From positions 1 through 64,000 of the forward strand of contig NZ_FOTR01000007.1 of the NCBI RefSeq assembly GCF_900114645.1: a stretch of 64,000 nt of DNA, in the 5' to 3' direction. This DNA comes from Gracilibacillus orientalis. GTDB taxonomy: Bacteria; Bacillota; Bacilli; Bacillales; Amphibacillaceae. This document shows positions 10,341 to 18,494 of this stretch, piece by piece; the stretch's first letter is position 1; each line of letters begins with the position of its first letter. The notes beneath the pieces were generated by a model that was given only the letters and a program-made list of their open reading frames with translations, searched no databases and was not told the DNA's origin. The translations under genes were made by a program, and so were the position numbers.

Positions 10341-11338
10341 GCTTCAGGCACCTCCCGCTCAAAATGAGCATATGCTTTAGGTGTAACCAACCTTCCCCTT
10401 GGTGTACGCTGAATAAAGCCTTGTTGTAATAAGTATGGTTCATAGACGTCCTCAATTGTTTGTGACTCTTCACCAATGGATGCTGCGATCGTATCTAATC
10501 CAACCGGTCCTCCTTTAAAACCATCCATCATTGCTAACAGTAGCTTATGATCAATGTGGTCAAGACCCTCTTGATCGACCTGTAACATTTGCAGTGCTTT
10601 TTGCGTTGTCTCAATTGATATACTAGTTTCCCCTTTCACCTGAGAAATATCGCGAACTCTTTTTAATAAACGATTAGCAATACGTGGTGTACCACGCGAC
10701 CTTCTAGCCATTTCCAATGCTGCTGCTTTATCAATTTCTACTTGAAAAATTTCAGCAGTTCGTTCCACAATAGCACAAAGATCTACGACTTCATAAAATT
10801 CAAGACGTGATAAAACACCAAATCGGTCACGTAATGGTGCTGATAATAATCCGGCGCGAGTTGTTGCCCCTATTAATGTGAAAGGTGGTAAATCTAATTG
10901 CACAGAACGAGCACTCGGACCCTGTCCAATCACTATATCTAAACAAAAATCTTCCATTCCTGGATATAATATTTCTTCCACTGCTCTTGGTAAGCGATGA
11001 ATTTCATCAATAAAAAGAACATCCCCTACTTCCAGTGAAGATAAAATTGCCGCTAAATCCCCTGAACGTTCAATGGCTGGTCCTGATGTCTGTTTAAATT
11101 GGACACCCATTTCATTCGCGATGATCTGAGCCATTGTTGTTTTACCAAGTCCAGGCGGCCCATATAATAAGACATGATCCAAGGCTTCATTACGCATTTT
11201 AGCTGCTTCGATAAATATCGATAAGTTTTCTTTTGCATTATGTTGTCCAATATATTGCTTTAATAATTGTGGACGGAGACTGAGCTCTTCCGCTACATCA
11301 TCTTCTTGTATTTCACCTGAAATGATTCGGTCTTCCAT
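10337..11338 (-). CDS. ruvB: Holliday junction branch migration ATPase RuvB
   Basis: AAA+ motor that, with RuvA, drives branch migration of Holliday junctions during recombinational repair. 333 aa: Walker [10 protein letters not shown] at 60-68, Walker B LFIDEIH with DEIH at 111-114, sensor [18 protein letters not shown], and a C-terminal winged helix containing GGPVGLDT and [11 protein letters not shown]. It follows ruvA by 18 bp. Confidence 0.98.
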   Translation of the reverse strand: MEDRIISGEIQEDDVAEELSLRPQLLKQYIGQHNAKENLSIFIEAAKMRNEALDHVLLYGPPGLGKTTMAQIIANEMGVQFKQTSGPAIERSGDLAAILSSLEVGDVLFIDEIHRLPRAVEEILYPGMEDFCLDIVIGQGPSARSVQLDLPPFTLIGATTRAGLLSAPLRDRFGVLSRLEFYEVVDLCAIVERTAEIFQVEIDKAAALEMARRSRGTPRIANRLLKRVRDISQVKGETSISIETTQKALQMLQVDQEGLDHIDHKLLLAMMDGFKGGPVGLDTIAASIGEESQTIEDVYEPYLLQQGFIQRTPRGRLVTPKAYAHFEREVPEA

Positions 11339-11356
11339 GTTGAAGCTCCTTTCTCC

Positions 11357-11956
11357 TTATTTCATTAATAACGCTAACCCTTTACGTATATATGTATCCG
11401 CCGTATCACTTTTTTCTTTCGTTAATACCGGTTTTATGTGATTAATTTCTTTTTCGGAATAACCAAGGGCTTTTAATGCTTCAATCGCTTCTGTTAAAGC
11501 CTGATTACTTCCCGGTATGCCTTCTTCTTGTTGCACTATGTTTTCAGCTTGATATTCAAAAGGCAGCTTCCCTTTTAGATCGAGTATCATCTGCCTAGCT
11601 GTTTTCTTACCGACCCCTGGAAAGCTTGTTAAAAACTTTTCATCCTCTTGTTCGATTGCAACAACAAAATCTTGTACGGTGGTTGTAGCAAGAACGGCTA
11701 GCGCTCCTTTAGGTCCAATACCAGAAACATTAAGAATTTGTGCAAACAGTGCTTTTTCATCCTGATTTTGAAAGCCATATAAAATTTGTGCATCTTCTCT
11801 TACATGATGATACGTATAGATTTTTTGTTTGTTTCCCACTTGTGCTTGGAAGCGATAAGGATTCGGACAAATCACTTCATATCCAAGACCATTCGTTTCC
11901 AAAATAATAGCTTGTTCTGTTATTTCTGCTACTTCCCCATTTATATATGCAATCAT
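11357..11956 (-). CDS. ruvA: Holliday junction branch migration protein RuvA
   Basis: Binds four-way junctions as a tetramer and recruits RuvB. 199 aa: N-terminal OB fold (MIAYINGEVAEI), helix-hairpin-helix motifs around VSGIGPKGALAVL and FPGVGKKTARQMILDLKGK, and a C-terminal RuvB-binding domain (EALKALGYSEKEI). The ATG at 11956 follows agaggag by about 10 nt; upstream in-frame codons lack a site. It is the first gene of the operon behind a sigma-A promoter with a LexA box. Confidence 0.97.
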   Translation of the reverse strand: MIAYINGEVAEITEQAIILETNGLGYEVICPNPYRFQAQVGNKQKIYTYHHVREDAQILYGFQNQDEKALFAQILNVSGIGPKGALAVLATTTVQDFVVAIEQEDEKFLTSFPGVGKKTARQMILDLKGKLPFEYQAENIVQQEEGIPGSNQALTEAIEALKALGYSEKEINHIKPVLTKEKSDTADTYIRKGLALLMK

Positions 11957-11997
11957 ATCATGAACTCCTCTTTGATCCAATTTCTATTTATTATTCA

Positions 11998-12045
11998 CAA
12001 TCATACGTTCGTATTTATCTTAGCTTATCATAGATTGTTTATCAA
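11998..12045 (-). promoter_or_regulatory. ruvA promoter with LexA (SOS) box
   Basis: On the minus strand TTGATA (12040-12045) and TAAGAT (12017-12022) are 17 bp apart, a near-consensus sigma-A promoter. Just downstream, cgaacgtatgattg (11998-12011) matches the Gram-positive LexA box CGAACRNRYGTTYG at 13 of 14 positions. B. subtilis ruvAB is LexA-controlled, so SOS induction is expected here. Confidence 0.8.
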
Positions 12046-12082
12046 GGTAAGCGAGAGCAAAATAAATGAAAGCGGTTATTTA

Positions 12083-12117
12083 TTTATGATAAGGTAATAG
12101 AATGACTTTATCATAAA
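12083..12117. promoter_or_regulatory. Inverted repeat upstream of MFS gene, candidate operator
   Basis: The arms tttatgataaggt (12083-12095) and actttatcataaa (12105-12117) are complementary at 12 of 13 positions around a 9-nt centre. There is no T run, so this is not a terminator. It ends just before the ribosome site of the transporter. The regulator is unknown. Confidence 0.5.
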
Positions 12118-12128
12118 GGATGACTTCT

Positions 12129-13277
12129 ATGTCAAACAAACGTCAAATGCGATTTTTGAAAGCGTTAACTTTATTAAACGCCAGTCACAAAGGACTTATA
12201 TTACCTTTTTTACCATTATTTTTGAGTTTTAGAGGTTTTTCTTCAGTTGAGATTGGAACTATCTTGGGGATTGCCCCAATGGTGAGTATTGTGGCACAAC
12301 CTTTTTTCGGGTATATAAGTGATAAATATAAAACAATTAAAGGATTACTTTTATTCTTATATTTTGCCGTCATTGCTGTTAGTTTCAGTATCTTTTTCAA
12401 CACTTCATTTTTTATTGTTTTTATTTCTTTTATCGCCTTTCACTTTGTTATGTCACCTGCAGGCCCGTTACTTGATAGTATGGCCATAAAGAGCCTAGGA
12501 GCGAAGAAACGCGATCAGTACGGTAAAATTCGACTGTGGGGTTCTGTCGGGTTTGCGCTCACTGCAGTAGTTTCTGGTCCTATTCTAGGATGGATCGGGA
12601 TTCATAACATTTATATTTTATTTTGGATTCTGATTCTGCTTTTAGTATCTTTAACATTATTTTTAAAAGATAATAATCATTCGGCAGATCCAGTCTCCTT
12701 ACAAGGAGTGAAAGAAGTATTAACAAATAAAGGGTTTATGCTATTTCTCTTTTTGTGTTTTCTCGTTATGATTCCGCACCGGATGAATGATACGATGCTT
12801 GTTCTTCACTTAGAAGATTTAGGAGCTACTACTTTTTTAGTCGGGGCTGCCTGGGCTCTTGCGGCTTTTAGTGAAGTACCTGTCTTTTATTTCTTAACAC
12901 AAAAGATTCTAAAATTTCATCATTTATTTTTACTTGGTATTGTTGCCATGTTTTTTACGATTCGTTGGTTATTGTACGGTTTTATTGAATCCGCTGAATG
13001 GATTGTTTTTTTCCAAATTTCTCAAGGACTCACGTTTGGTTTGTTCTGGCTCGTTGCATTACAAACTGCCGTTAGCTTTGTACCAAACCATTTACGCAGT
13101 ACAGGACAAGCGTTGTTAATGTCGACATGTTTTGGGTTAGGTGGAGCAGTTGGAGGTACAACCGGCGGGGCTATCCTGGATAATTTTGGTTCCCAAACGA
13201 TGTATCAATTGATGGCAGCGATGACATTTTTGGCAATGATCGGAATTTTCACTACGTATAAATTAAGAAAAACGTAA
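12129..13277 (+). CDS. MFS transporter (LacY-like / MFS_1-like family)
   Basis: 382-aa protein with 12 hydrophobic segments. N-terminal features (KGLILPFLPLFLSFRGFSSV, then GIAPMVSIVAQPFFGYISDK) resemble the MFS_1-like group related to sugar and nucleoside proton symporters. GSVGFALTAVVSGPILGWIG is the usual conserved helix 5. Two in-frame ATGs exist; the second (12129) is properly spaced from aaagg and is used. B. subtilis has the unrelated-looking MFS gene csbX at the matching position. Substrate unknown. Confidence 0.82.
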   Translation: MSNKRQMRFLKALTLLNASHKGLILPFLPLFLSFRGFSSVEIGTILGIAPMVSIVAQPFFGYISDKYKTIKGLLLFLYFAVIAVSFSIFFNTSFFIVFISFIAFHFVMSPAGPLLDSMAIKSLGAKKRDQYGKIRLWGSVGFALTAVVSGPILGWIGIHNIYILFWILILLLVSLTLFLKDNNHSADPVSLQGVKEVLTNKGFMLFLFLCFLVMIPHRMNDTMLVLHLEDLGATTFLVGAAWALAAFSEVPVFYFLTQKILKFHHLFLLGIVAMFFTIRWLLYGFIESAEWIVFFQISQGLTFGLFWLVALQTAVSFVPNHLRSTGQALLMSTCFGLGGAVGGTTGGAILDNFGSQTMYQLMAAMTFLAMIGIFTTYKLRKT

Positions 13278-13300
13278 AGGGGGATTATTAGCACCATGAT

Positions 13301-13338
13301 AAAAAAGTTGAACGATGAGTGGTCATCATCGTTCAACT
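13301..13338 (-). terminator. Terminator of bofC
   Basis: The stem gttgaacgatga / tcatcgttcaac (13307-13318 with 13326-13337) has six T on its minus-strand 3' side. The bofC stop codon is inside the stem. Confidence 0.85.
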
Positions 13339-13881
13339 ATTAACTGCTTCTACATCTTGATAGGATCGATACGTTTCTATAACTTTTAAGTAGTCTTGCT
13401 TCGAATCAATTTTTATACCCTCTTTTAATTGTTTATGCAAGTGCGATTCTAATTCCTCGGTATCAATTTGATAAAAAGATTGTACAGCTGCTTCATGAAC
13501 GGGGACACCTTCAAAGATTGTCAGTTGCCCTTCTTTAATACCAAAGTATCCATTTGCTTTCAAGTATGGTGAAATATCATCCACTTCTTTTCGGAAACGA
13601 ATAAAACCTTCCTTTTGCTCCATCACTTGCCATTCTTGATATTCTGACCAGAAATCCTCCATGGAAGCAATCGTTTCTTCAACATACTCTGTCTCGATAT
13701 TACCATCTATATATTGTTTCTCTAGAGATAGTTCAATTGTTAGTGGGTCTTGCGACATGACCATTACTTCTTCTTGTTGCTCTCTTTCTTTTGTCTCATC
13801 TTGTTGAAAGAATGATTGAAAACTAATTACCCCAATAATTAAGACGACAACACAATTTAATAGTAACCATATCTTGCCCAT
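13333..13881 (-). CDS. bofC: Intercompartmental signalling factor BofC
   Basis: Forespore-secreted protein that restrains the SpoIVB protease and so delays pro-sigma-K activation. 182 aa: N-terminal signal or anchor helix (about 4-20, IWLLLNCVVVLIIGVISF), then a secreted part ending in the BofC C-terminal domain (ISPYLKANGYFGIKEGQL, FEGVP). The ATG at 13881 has a gagggt ribosome site; longer in-frame starts do not. The gene neighbours ruvA in B. subtilis too. Its targets' partners spoIVFA and spoIVFB are also in this window. Confidence 0.88.
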   Translation of the reverse strand: MGKIWLLLNCVVVLIIGVISFQSFFQQDETKEREQQEEVMVMSQDPLTIELSLEKQYIDGNIETEYVEETIASMEDFWSEYQEWQVMEQKEGFIRFRKEVDDISPYLKANGYFGIKEGQLTIFEGVPVHEAAVQSFYQIDTEELESHLHKQLKEGIKIDSKQDYLKVIETYRSYQDVEAVNS

Positions 13882-14119
13882 AATGACCCTCCAATCGAGC
13901 TTTGTTACTATTAGGGTGCCCAATTCTAGAAAATATAACCACAAATATATGAGAAAAGGACAGAGTGCTTATACTATTGCCATCGTCTTATATAAAGTCC
14001 TATTAGATGAAATTGGAATTTTACATATTTTTAGTTACCACGCATAATAAAGGATTTATAAAGTTGATATACAACAAACCTTTTTAACACGATTAAAGTT
14101 TTGATGTAAAAATGAAAGT

Positions 14120-14272
14120 AATTGACAAATCTTCCTTGCTCGAGTGGCGTTTTGTCTTATATATCAAGATAATTAACAAATCTCTCTTGCTCAAACAGAG
14201 TTTTGTCTCATAAATTGAGATAACTGACAACTCTCTCTTGCTCGAGCGGTGTTTTGTCTTATAAATTTCAAA
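14120..14272. repeat. Three 51-bp tandem repeats
   Basis: Units start at 14120, 14171 and 14222 with exact 51-bp period. Each reads about aattgacaaatctctcttgc, then a variable tcgagcggtg block, then ttttgtcttataaattgaga. Within each unit acaaa and ttttgt are complementary, so each could fold into its own hairpin. No reading frame runs through them. Confidence 0.8.
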
Positions 14273-14326
14273 AAAAGCACCCTATAGGTAGACTTTTTTA
14301 AGTGTCTACTCTATAGGGTGCTTTTT
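14272..14326 (-). terminator. Terminator of yebC
   Basis: A long stem of about 22 bp (14272-14292 with 14304-14326, one bulge) carries aaaaagcaccctatag on one side and ctatagggtgcttttt on the other. Runs of A and T flank it so it may act on both strands. Confidence 0.88.
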
Positions 14327-14350
14327 AGCAGGGCAACCTTTTCGTTTCAT

Positions 14351-15100
14351 TTATAATTGTTCCATAATTTCTTCGTTTGCGTCCATGTTGTGATGAACTT
14401 CTTGGATATCTTCCATGTCCTCGAGCATTTGGACCAGCTTGACCATTTTATTTCCTGCACTTTCATCCACTTCTGAAAGTGTTTGGGGTATCATGGTAAT
14501 TTCCGCTGCTTCAAATGCAAATCCGCTTTTTTCCATAGTTGATTTTACATCTTGGAAATCCTCTGGATCTGTGTAGATTTCATAAGCACCTTCCACTGTT
14601 TCCATTTCTTCTGCACCAGCTTCGATTGCTTCTAACATTACACTATCTTCATCTACATCCGTTTGACTTTGATCAATTACCAGGTAACCTTTACGATCAA
14701 ACATGAAAGCTACACAGCCGTTCTCACCAAGGTTTCCACCATTTTTGTTAAACGCATGCCTTACTTCAGAAGCTGTCCGGTTTTTATTATCAGTTAATAC
14801 CTCAACCATTACAGCAGTTCCACCAGGACCGTATCCTTCATATGTTAGCTCTTCAAAATTTGCTCCGTCTAAGTCACCTGTTGCTTTTTTAATAGCCCGA
14901 TCTATGTTTTCATTCGGCATGTTGTCAGACTTTGCTTTTTCTACAGTAAGACGTAATCCCGCATTCATTTCCGGGTCACCGCCACCTTGTTTAGCTGCAA
15001 TATAAATATCCTTAGCGTGTTTCATAAAAATTTTACCACGTTTTGCATCTTGTGCATTTTTTCTTTTTTGGATATTCTTCCACTTAGAATGTCCTGCCAT
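14351..15100 (-). CDS. yebC: YebC/PmpR (TACO1) family protein, YrbC-like
   Basis: 249 aa with the family's invariant start [20 protein letters not shown] and the motifs [30 protein letters not shown] and [13 protein letters not shown]. The family was long annotated as a transcription regulator. Recent work on bacterial YebC and mitochondrial TACO1 describes a ribosome-associated role in translating proline-rich stretches. It lies between bofC and the proline-rich safA, with separate terminators, so co-transcription is not indicated. Start ATG behind gagggg. Confidence 0.95.
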   Translation of the reverse strand: MAGHSKWKNIQKRKNAQDAKRGKIFMKHAKDIYIAAKQGGGDPEMNAGLRLTVEKAKSDNMPNENIDRAIKKATGDLDGANFEELTYEGYGPGGTAVMVEVLTDNKNRTASEVRHAFNKNGGNLGENGCVAFMFDRKGYLVIDQSQTDVDEDSVMLEAIEAGAEEMETVEGAYEIYTDPEDFQDVKSTMEKSGFAFEAAEITMIPQTLSEVDESAGNKMVKLVQMLEDMEDIQEVHHNMDANEEIMEQL

Positions 15101-15203
15101 GCTTTCTCACCCCTCATAATCATCTCAGTCTCCAATACTTACTTTATCACAACTATCGGAAATTGAAAATATAGACGCTAAACAGAGTGTTCTAGTCAAA
15201 CAG

Positions 15204-15237
15204 AAAAAGACGATTCTATTTTCGAATCGCCTTTTTT
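15204..15237 (-). terminator. Terminator of safA
   Basis: The hairpin cgattc / gaatcg around 15211-15229, extended by A/T pairing and one mismatch, is followed on the minus strand by a T5 run. Confidence 0.75.
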
Positions 15238-15243
15238 CTATTA

Positions 15244-16371
15244 TTATTCTCGGTTTCCACCGCAACCGCAGTCATTTTTATTGGCTTGACCGTAAGGCAC
15301 TCCTTGTTGACCATATGGCTGATATGGCATTTGTTGCGGACTCTGCATTCCATATGGCATTGGCATTAATGGATAATTTGGTGCACCTGGTTGTGGGATC
15401 ATTGGTTCCCCAGGCATCGGTGCTGGCATATTTGGTTGATGATGCATCGGCATTTGTTGTGGCATCATTTGTTGCATTGGTTGTTGTTGATTTGGCATCA
15501 TTTGATTTTGTGGCATTTGTGGTGGTCCCCATGGCATTTGCTGTCCTTGATGTTCATTCACAGGTGGCATTTGTGCTTGATACCATCCTTGATGTGGCTC
15601 GGTAGATGGACCTGTTTGTTGTGGTTCCGATTGTTCACCCATAACCTGTGGTTGAAAACCTTCTGGAAACGGATATTGAGGCATATGTCCTGGATTTCCT
15701 GGATGACCCGGATGTCCTTGATATCCTTGATGCCCCGGATGTCCTGGATGACCTGGATGACCTGGATGACCTGGATGACCCATTTGGCCATATCCATAAG
15801 GTATACCATCTTGTGAACAACATGGTGCTTGCATTGGTAATGGTTGTGGATGATGGTGATGTGGTGCCATTGGTTTGTGTTCTGGTTTCATGTGATCCTC
15901 TACTCCAGCAACATGGTCGTCATCTTGCGTCGGATGAATATGTGTTTCGAAATTATTGGTCAGCTGTGTCCATTTTAAGTCTTGTGATGATTGAGATGGT
16001 GCTGGTTGTACAGGTTGTGGTGGTTGCTTATTAAAATGAATTGGTAAAGACGGCATTTCTTTTTTTAATGGCTCCCACTTTTTACCTTCATCTTCTTCAA
16101 TGGAAGGTAAAATTTGATTGGGTGCTTGTGGTGTTACCTCCTGTTTGTCTTTTTTATCCGTTGTTCCAGGTTGAACTTGTTGTTTTTTGTTAGATGGTGC
16201 TGGTTGTTGTTTATTGTCAGACATAGCTGGAATCTTTATCTTCATTCCTGGCATAATCATCTCAGGATTTGAAATTTGTGGGTTCGCTGCAATCACGTCA
16301 TCTAGGTTAACACCATATTTTTGCGCAATTTTCCAAAGTGTTTCGTCTTTTTGCACAACATGAATTTTCAA
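15244..16371 (-). CDS. safA: Spore coat assembly protein SafA, with collagen-like repeats
   Basis: Morphogenetic protein of the inner spore coat, held at the cortex/coat border by its LysM domain. 375 aa: LysM at about 3-47 (KIHVVQKDETLWKIAQKYGV, ending MIMPGMKIKIP), a proline-rich linker, a His/Asp-rich patch (HMKPEHKPMAPHHHH), then a GHP-type Gly-X-Y tract at about 198-229, a Met/Pro/Gln-rich region and a C-terminal CGCGG. The ATG at 16392 has no ribosome site. The TTG at 16371 lies 8 nt after aaaggag and starts where known SafA proteins start, so it is used. It sits next to nadA, as in B. subtilis. Confidence 0.92.
   Translation of the reverse strand: MKIHVVQKDETLWKIAQKYGVNLDDVIAANPQISNPEMIMPGMKIKIPAMSDNKQQPAPSNKKQQVQPGTTDKKDKQEVTPQAPNQILPSIEEDEGKKWEPLKKEMPSLPIHFNKQPPQPVQPAPSQSSQDLKWTQLTNNFETHIHPTQDDDHVAGVEDHMKPEHKPMAPHHHHPQPLPMQAPCCSQDGIPYGYGQMGHPGHPGHPGHPGHPGHQGYQGHPGHPGNPGHMPQYPFPEGFQPQVMGEQSEPQQTGPSTEPHQGWYQAQMPPVNEHQGQQMPWGPPQMPQNQMMPNQQQPMQQMMPQQMPMHHQPNMPAPMPGEPMIPQPGAPNYPLMPMPYGMQSPQQMPYQPYGQQGVPYGQANKNDCGCGGNRE
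15690..15785 (-). repeat. Nine-base tandem repeats encoding Gly-His-Pro
   Basis: The coding strand repeats ggtcatcca-type units about ten times inside safA, giving Gly-X-Y triplets (mostly GHP, with GHQ, GYQ, GNP). Copies are nearly identical in DNA, pointing to expansion by slippage. Open frames on the other strand here (15315-16034) are by-products of the repeat. Confidence 0.85.
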
Positions 16372-16470
16372 AGCAATTTCTCCTTTCTTCATGATAAGTA
16401 TGGAAGGGCATTTGTCTCGGTCTAATCCATCTTCTTTATCAACATATGCAAAATGCCTAAAATGTTGAAT

Positions 16471-16508
16471 AAAAAAAGAAGGATATCTTTTTTATTCTAG
16501 ATATCCTT
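16471..16508 (-). terminator. Terminator of the nadBCA operon
   Basis: The stem aaggatatct / agatatcctt (16479-16488 with 16499-16508) is followed by a T7 run on the minus strand. Confidence 0.85.
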
Positions 16509-16545
16509 TACACAAATCAAATATATGATGGTACGTTTTTTGTCC

Positions 16546-17652
16546 TTATATCATTCCATGAAGCATGCGGTTGAGAGCCTGGTTAGCATTTTGGGTTATT
16601 TCATTAGGAACGGTTATCTGGTTGGTGTTTTTTCCTTCGCTCACTTCTTCTAATGCCCATGTTAAATGAGGTAAATCGATACGATTCATCGTTAAGCACG
16701 GACACATAAATGGGTTTAGTGAAATGATTGTCTTATCTTGATGGTTGTTAATTAAGCGATTGACTAAGTTCATTTCCGTGCCGATTGCCCACTTACTTCC
16801 GGCTGGTGCTTGCTCTATTTTTTCGATGATATATTTGGTAGATCCAGCAAGATCCGCTTGTTGAACAACTTCATACCTACATTCCGGATGGACAATAATA
16901 GTCATATCAGAATGATCTTTACGAACTTGCTCGATATTTTTGGTAGTGAAATTCTCATGTACAGAACAATGCCCCTTCCATAAAATAACACGTATTTGTT
17001 CTTCCGAATCACCTTCAAATTCTAATTTTCTCGCAATTGGGTCCCAAACAGCCATTTCCTCTAATGGAACACCTAATTCTACAGCCGTATTCCGACCTAA
17101 ATGTTGATCAGGTAAAAATAACAGCCGTTGTTTTTGCTTGAATGCCCATTGCACCATTTGTTTAGCATTAGATGAGGTAACCGTGGCTCCACCATGCTGT
17201 CCTACGAATGCTTTGATTGCAGCGGTAGAATTGACGTATGTTAAAGGCAGAATAGTTTCCCCGAACAAGTCAGTTAGTTCCTCCCATGCCTCTTCGGTCT
17301 GCTTATCATTTGCCATATCTGCCATCGAACAGCCTGCACGCATATCAGGTAAGATCACCTTTTGATCATCATTCGTTAAAATATCAGCTGTTTCGGCCAT
17401 AAAGTGAACACCACAAAACACAATATATTTCGCTTTTTGTTTTGCAGAAACTTGAGCGAGTTGTAAAGAATCTCCACTAGCATCGGCGAATTGGATGACT
17501 TCATCCTTTTGATAATGATGTCCTGGTATAAATAAGTCATCCCCCATCTGTCCTTTAATAGTTCTTATTCGTGCTATCATCTCTTCATTGCCCATTTGTT
17601 GATACTTTTCCGGTAATTGGTGATGCGTGGTAAATAGTGTTGCTAAATTCAT
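16546..17652 (-). CDS. nadA: Quinolinate synthase NadA
   Basis: Condenses iminoaspartate with dihydroxyacetone phosphate to quinolinate, using a [4Fe-4S] cluster. 368 aa, the longer Bacillus-type NadA. Visible motifs: [28 protein letters not shown], and cluster cysteines in [10 protein letters not shown] (Cys108), HPEC and NPFMCPCL. It overlaps nadC by 4 bp and is last in nadB-nadC-nadA. The nifS product encoded divergently is the likely sulfur source for its cluster. Confidence 0.97.
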   Translation of the reverse strand: MNLATLFTTHHQLPEKYQQMGNEEMIARIRTIKGQMGDDLFIPGHHYQKDEVIQFADASGDSLQLAQVSAKQKAKYIVFCGVHFMAETADILTNDDQKVILPDMRAGCSMADMANDKQTEEAWEELTDLFGETILPLTYVNSTAAIKAFVGQHGGATVTSSNAKQMVQWAFKQKQRLLFLPDQHLGRNTAVELGVPLEEMAVWDPIARKLEFEGDSEEQIRVILWKGHCSVHENFTTKNIEQVRKDHSDMTIIVHPECRYEVVQQADLAGSTKYIIEKIEQAPAGSKWAIGTEMNLVNRLINNHQDKTIISLNPFMCPCLTMNRIDLPHLTWALEEVSEGKNTNQITVPNEITQNANQALNRMLHGMI

Positions 17653-18494
17653 TTTGTTCCCCCCTTAATGTTAAAACTGATATCTAATGCCTGCGCTGAA
17701 TGGGTAATAAACCCAAGTGAAATCATGTTCACCTTGGTATCCTTGTATAAGTGAATATTATCAACTGTAATATTACCGGAAGCTTCCGTCATAATATGGT
17801 TTGGCACTAGGTTGATCAGCTCTCTTATTTCTTCCGGTGACATGTTATCAAACATAATGACATCCACACCTGCTGCAATCGCTTCCTGTAATTGTTGTTT
17901 GCTTTCGATTTCTACTTCGACTTTTATCATATGCCCTGTCGAAGCTCGTACTTTTTTGACCGCTTCCGTGATCGAGCCCACCGCTGCAATGTGATTGTCC
18001 TTTAACATCACCGCATCATCAAGTCCGAAACGGTGATTCACTCCACCACCACAGCGAACGGCATATTTTTCTAACATACGTAATCCTGGTGTCGTTTTAC
18101 GAGTATCGGTAATTTCTATTTGATCATTAGCTAAGTTATGGACTGCTTGAGACGTAATGGAAGCAATACCGCTTAGTCGTTGCAAAAGGTTTAAAATAAC
18201 CCGCTCTGTGGTTAACAACAACGGATATGGGCCAGTTACTTGTGCAATGACATCTCCTGTTTTTACTTGTTGACCATCTGTTTTGAATAGTTCCAGTTTT
18301 ATCTTTCCAGCAAAAAGCGGATATGCTTCTCCTAATATAACTTCACCAGCAAAAACACCATCCACTTTTGCCATAAATTCACCTGTTCCTTCGGTATATG
18401 GTTGGTCGAAAATACAATCACTTGTGATATCTCCACTTCCGATATCTTCCTGAAAAAAATGGCTTAATTGTTTTTTTAGCTGTAATTGATTCAT
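17649..18494 (-). CDS. nadC: Nicotinate-nucleotide pyrophosphorylase (carboxylating)
   Basis: Converts quinolinate and PRPP to nicotinate mononucleotide. 281 aa with [17 protein letters not shown] at the start, the [34 protein letters not shown] and LKDNHI motifs (split here to stay short), and [11 protein letters not shown] in the barrel. It overlaps the nadB stop codon by 4 bp, with aaggag inside nadB as ribosome site, so translation is coupled. Confidence 0.97.
   Translation of the reverse strand: MNQLQLKKQLSHFFQEDIGSGDITSDCIFDQPYTEGTGEFMAKVDGVFAGEVILGEAYPLFAGKIKLELFKTDGQQVKTGDVIAQVTGPYPLLLTTERVILNLLQRLSGIASITSQAVHNLANDQIEITDTRKTTPGLRMLEKYAVRCGGGVNHRFGLDDAVMLKDNHIAAVGSITEAVKKVRASTGHMIKVEVEIESKQQLQEAIAAGVDVIMFDNMSPEEIRELINLVPNHIMTEASGNITVDNIHLYKDTKVNMISLGFITHSAQALDISFNIKGGTK

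Noticed and set aside
14120-14272. CRISPR-like array
   Set aside because: Repeats of 51 bp follow each other without unique spacers, and no cas gene is near; they are simple tandem repeats.
15315-16034. Long plus-strand frames opposite safA
   Set aside because: Low-complexity products (Asp/Leu/Trp runs) that result from the nine-base repeats of safA on the other strand.
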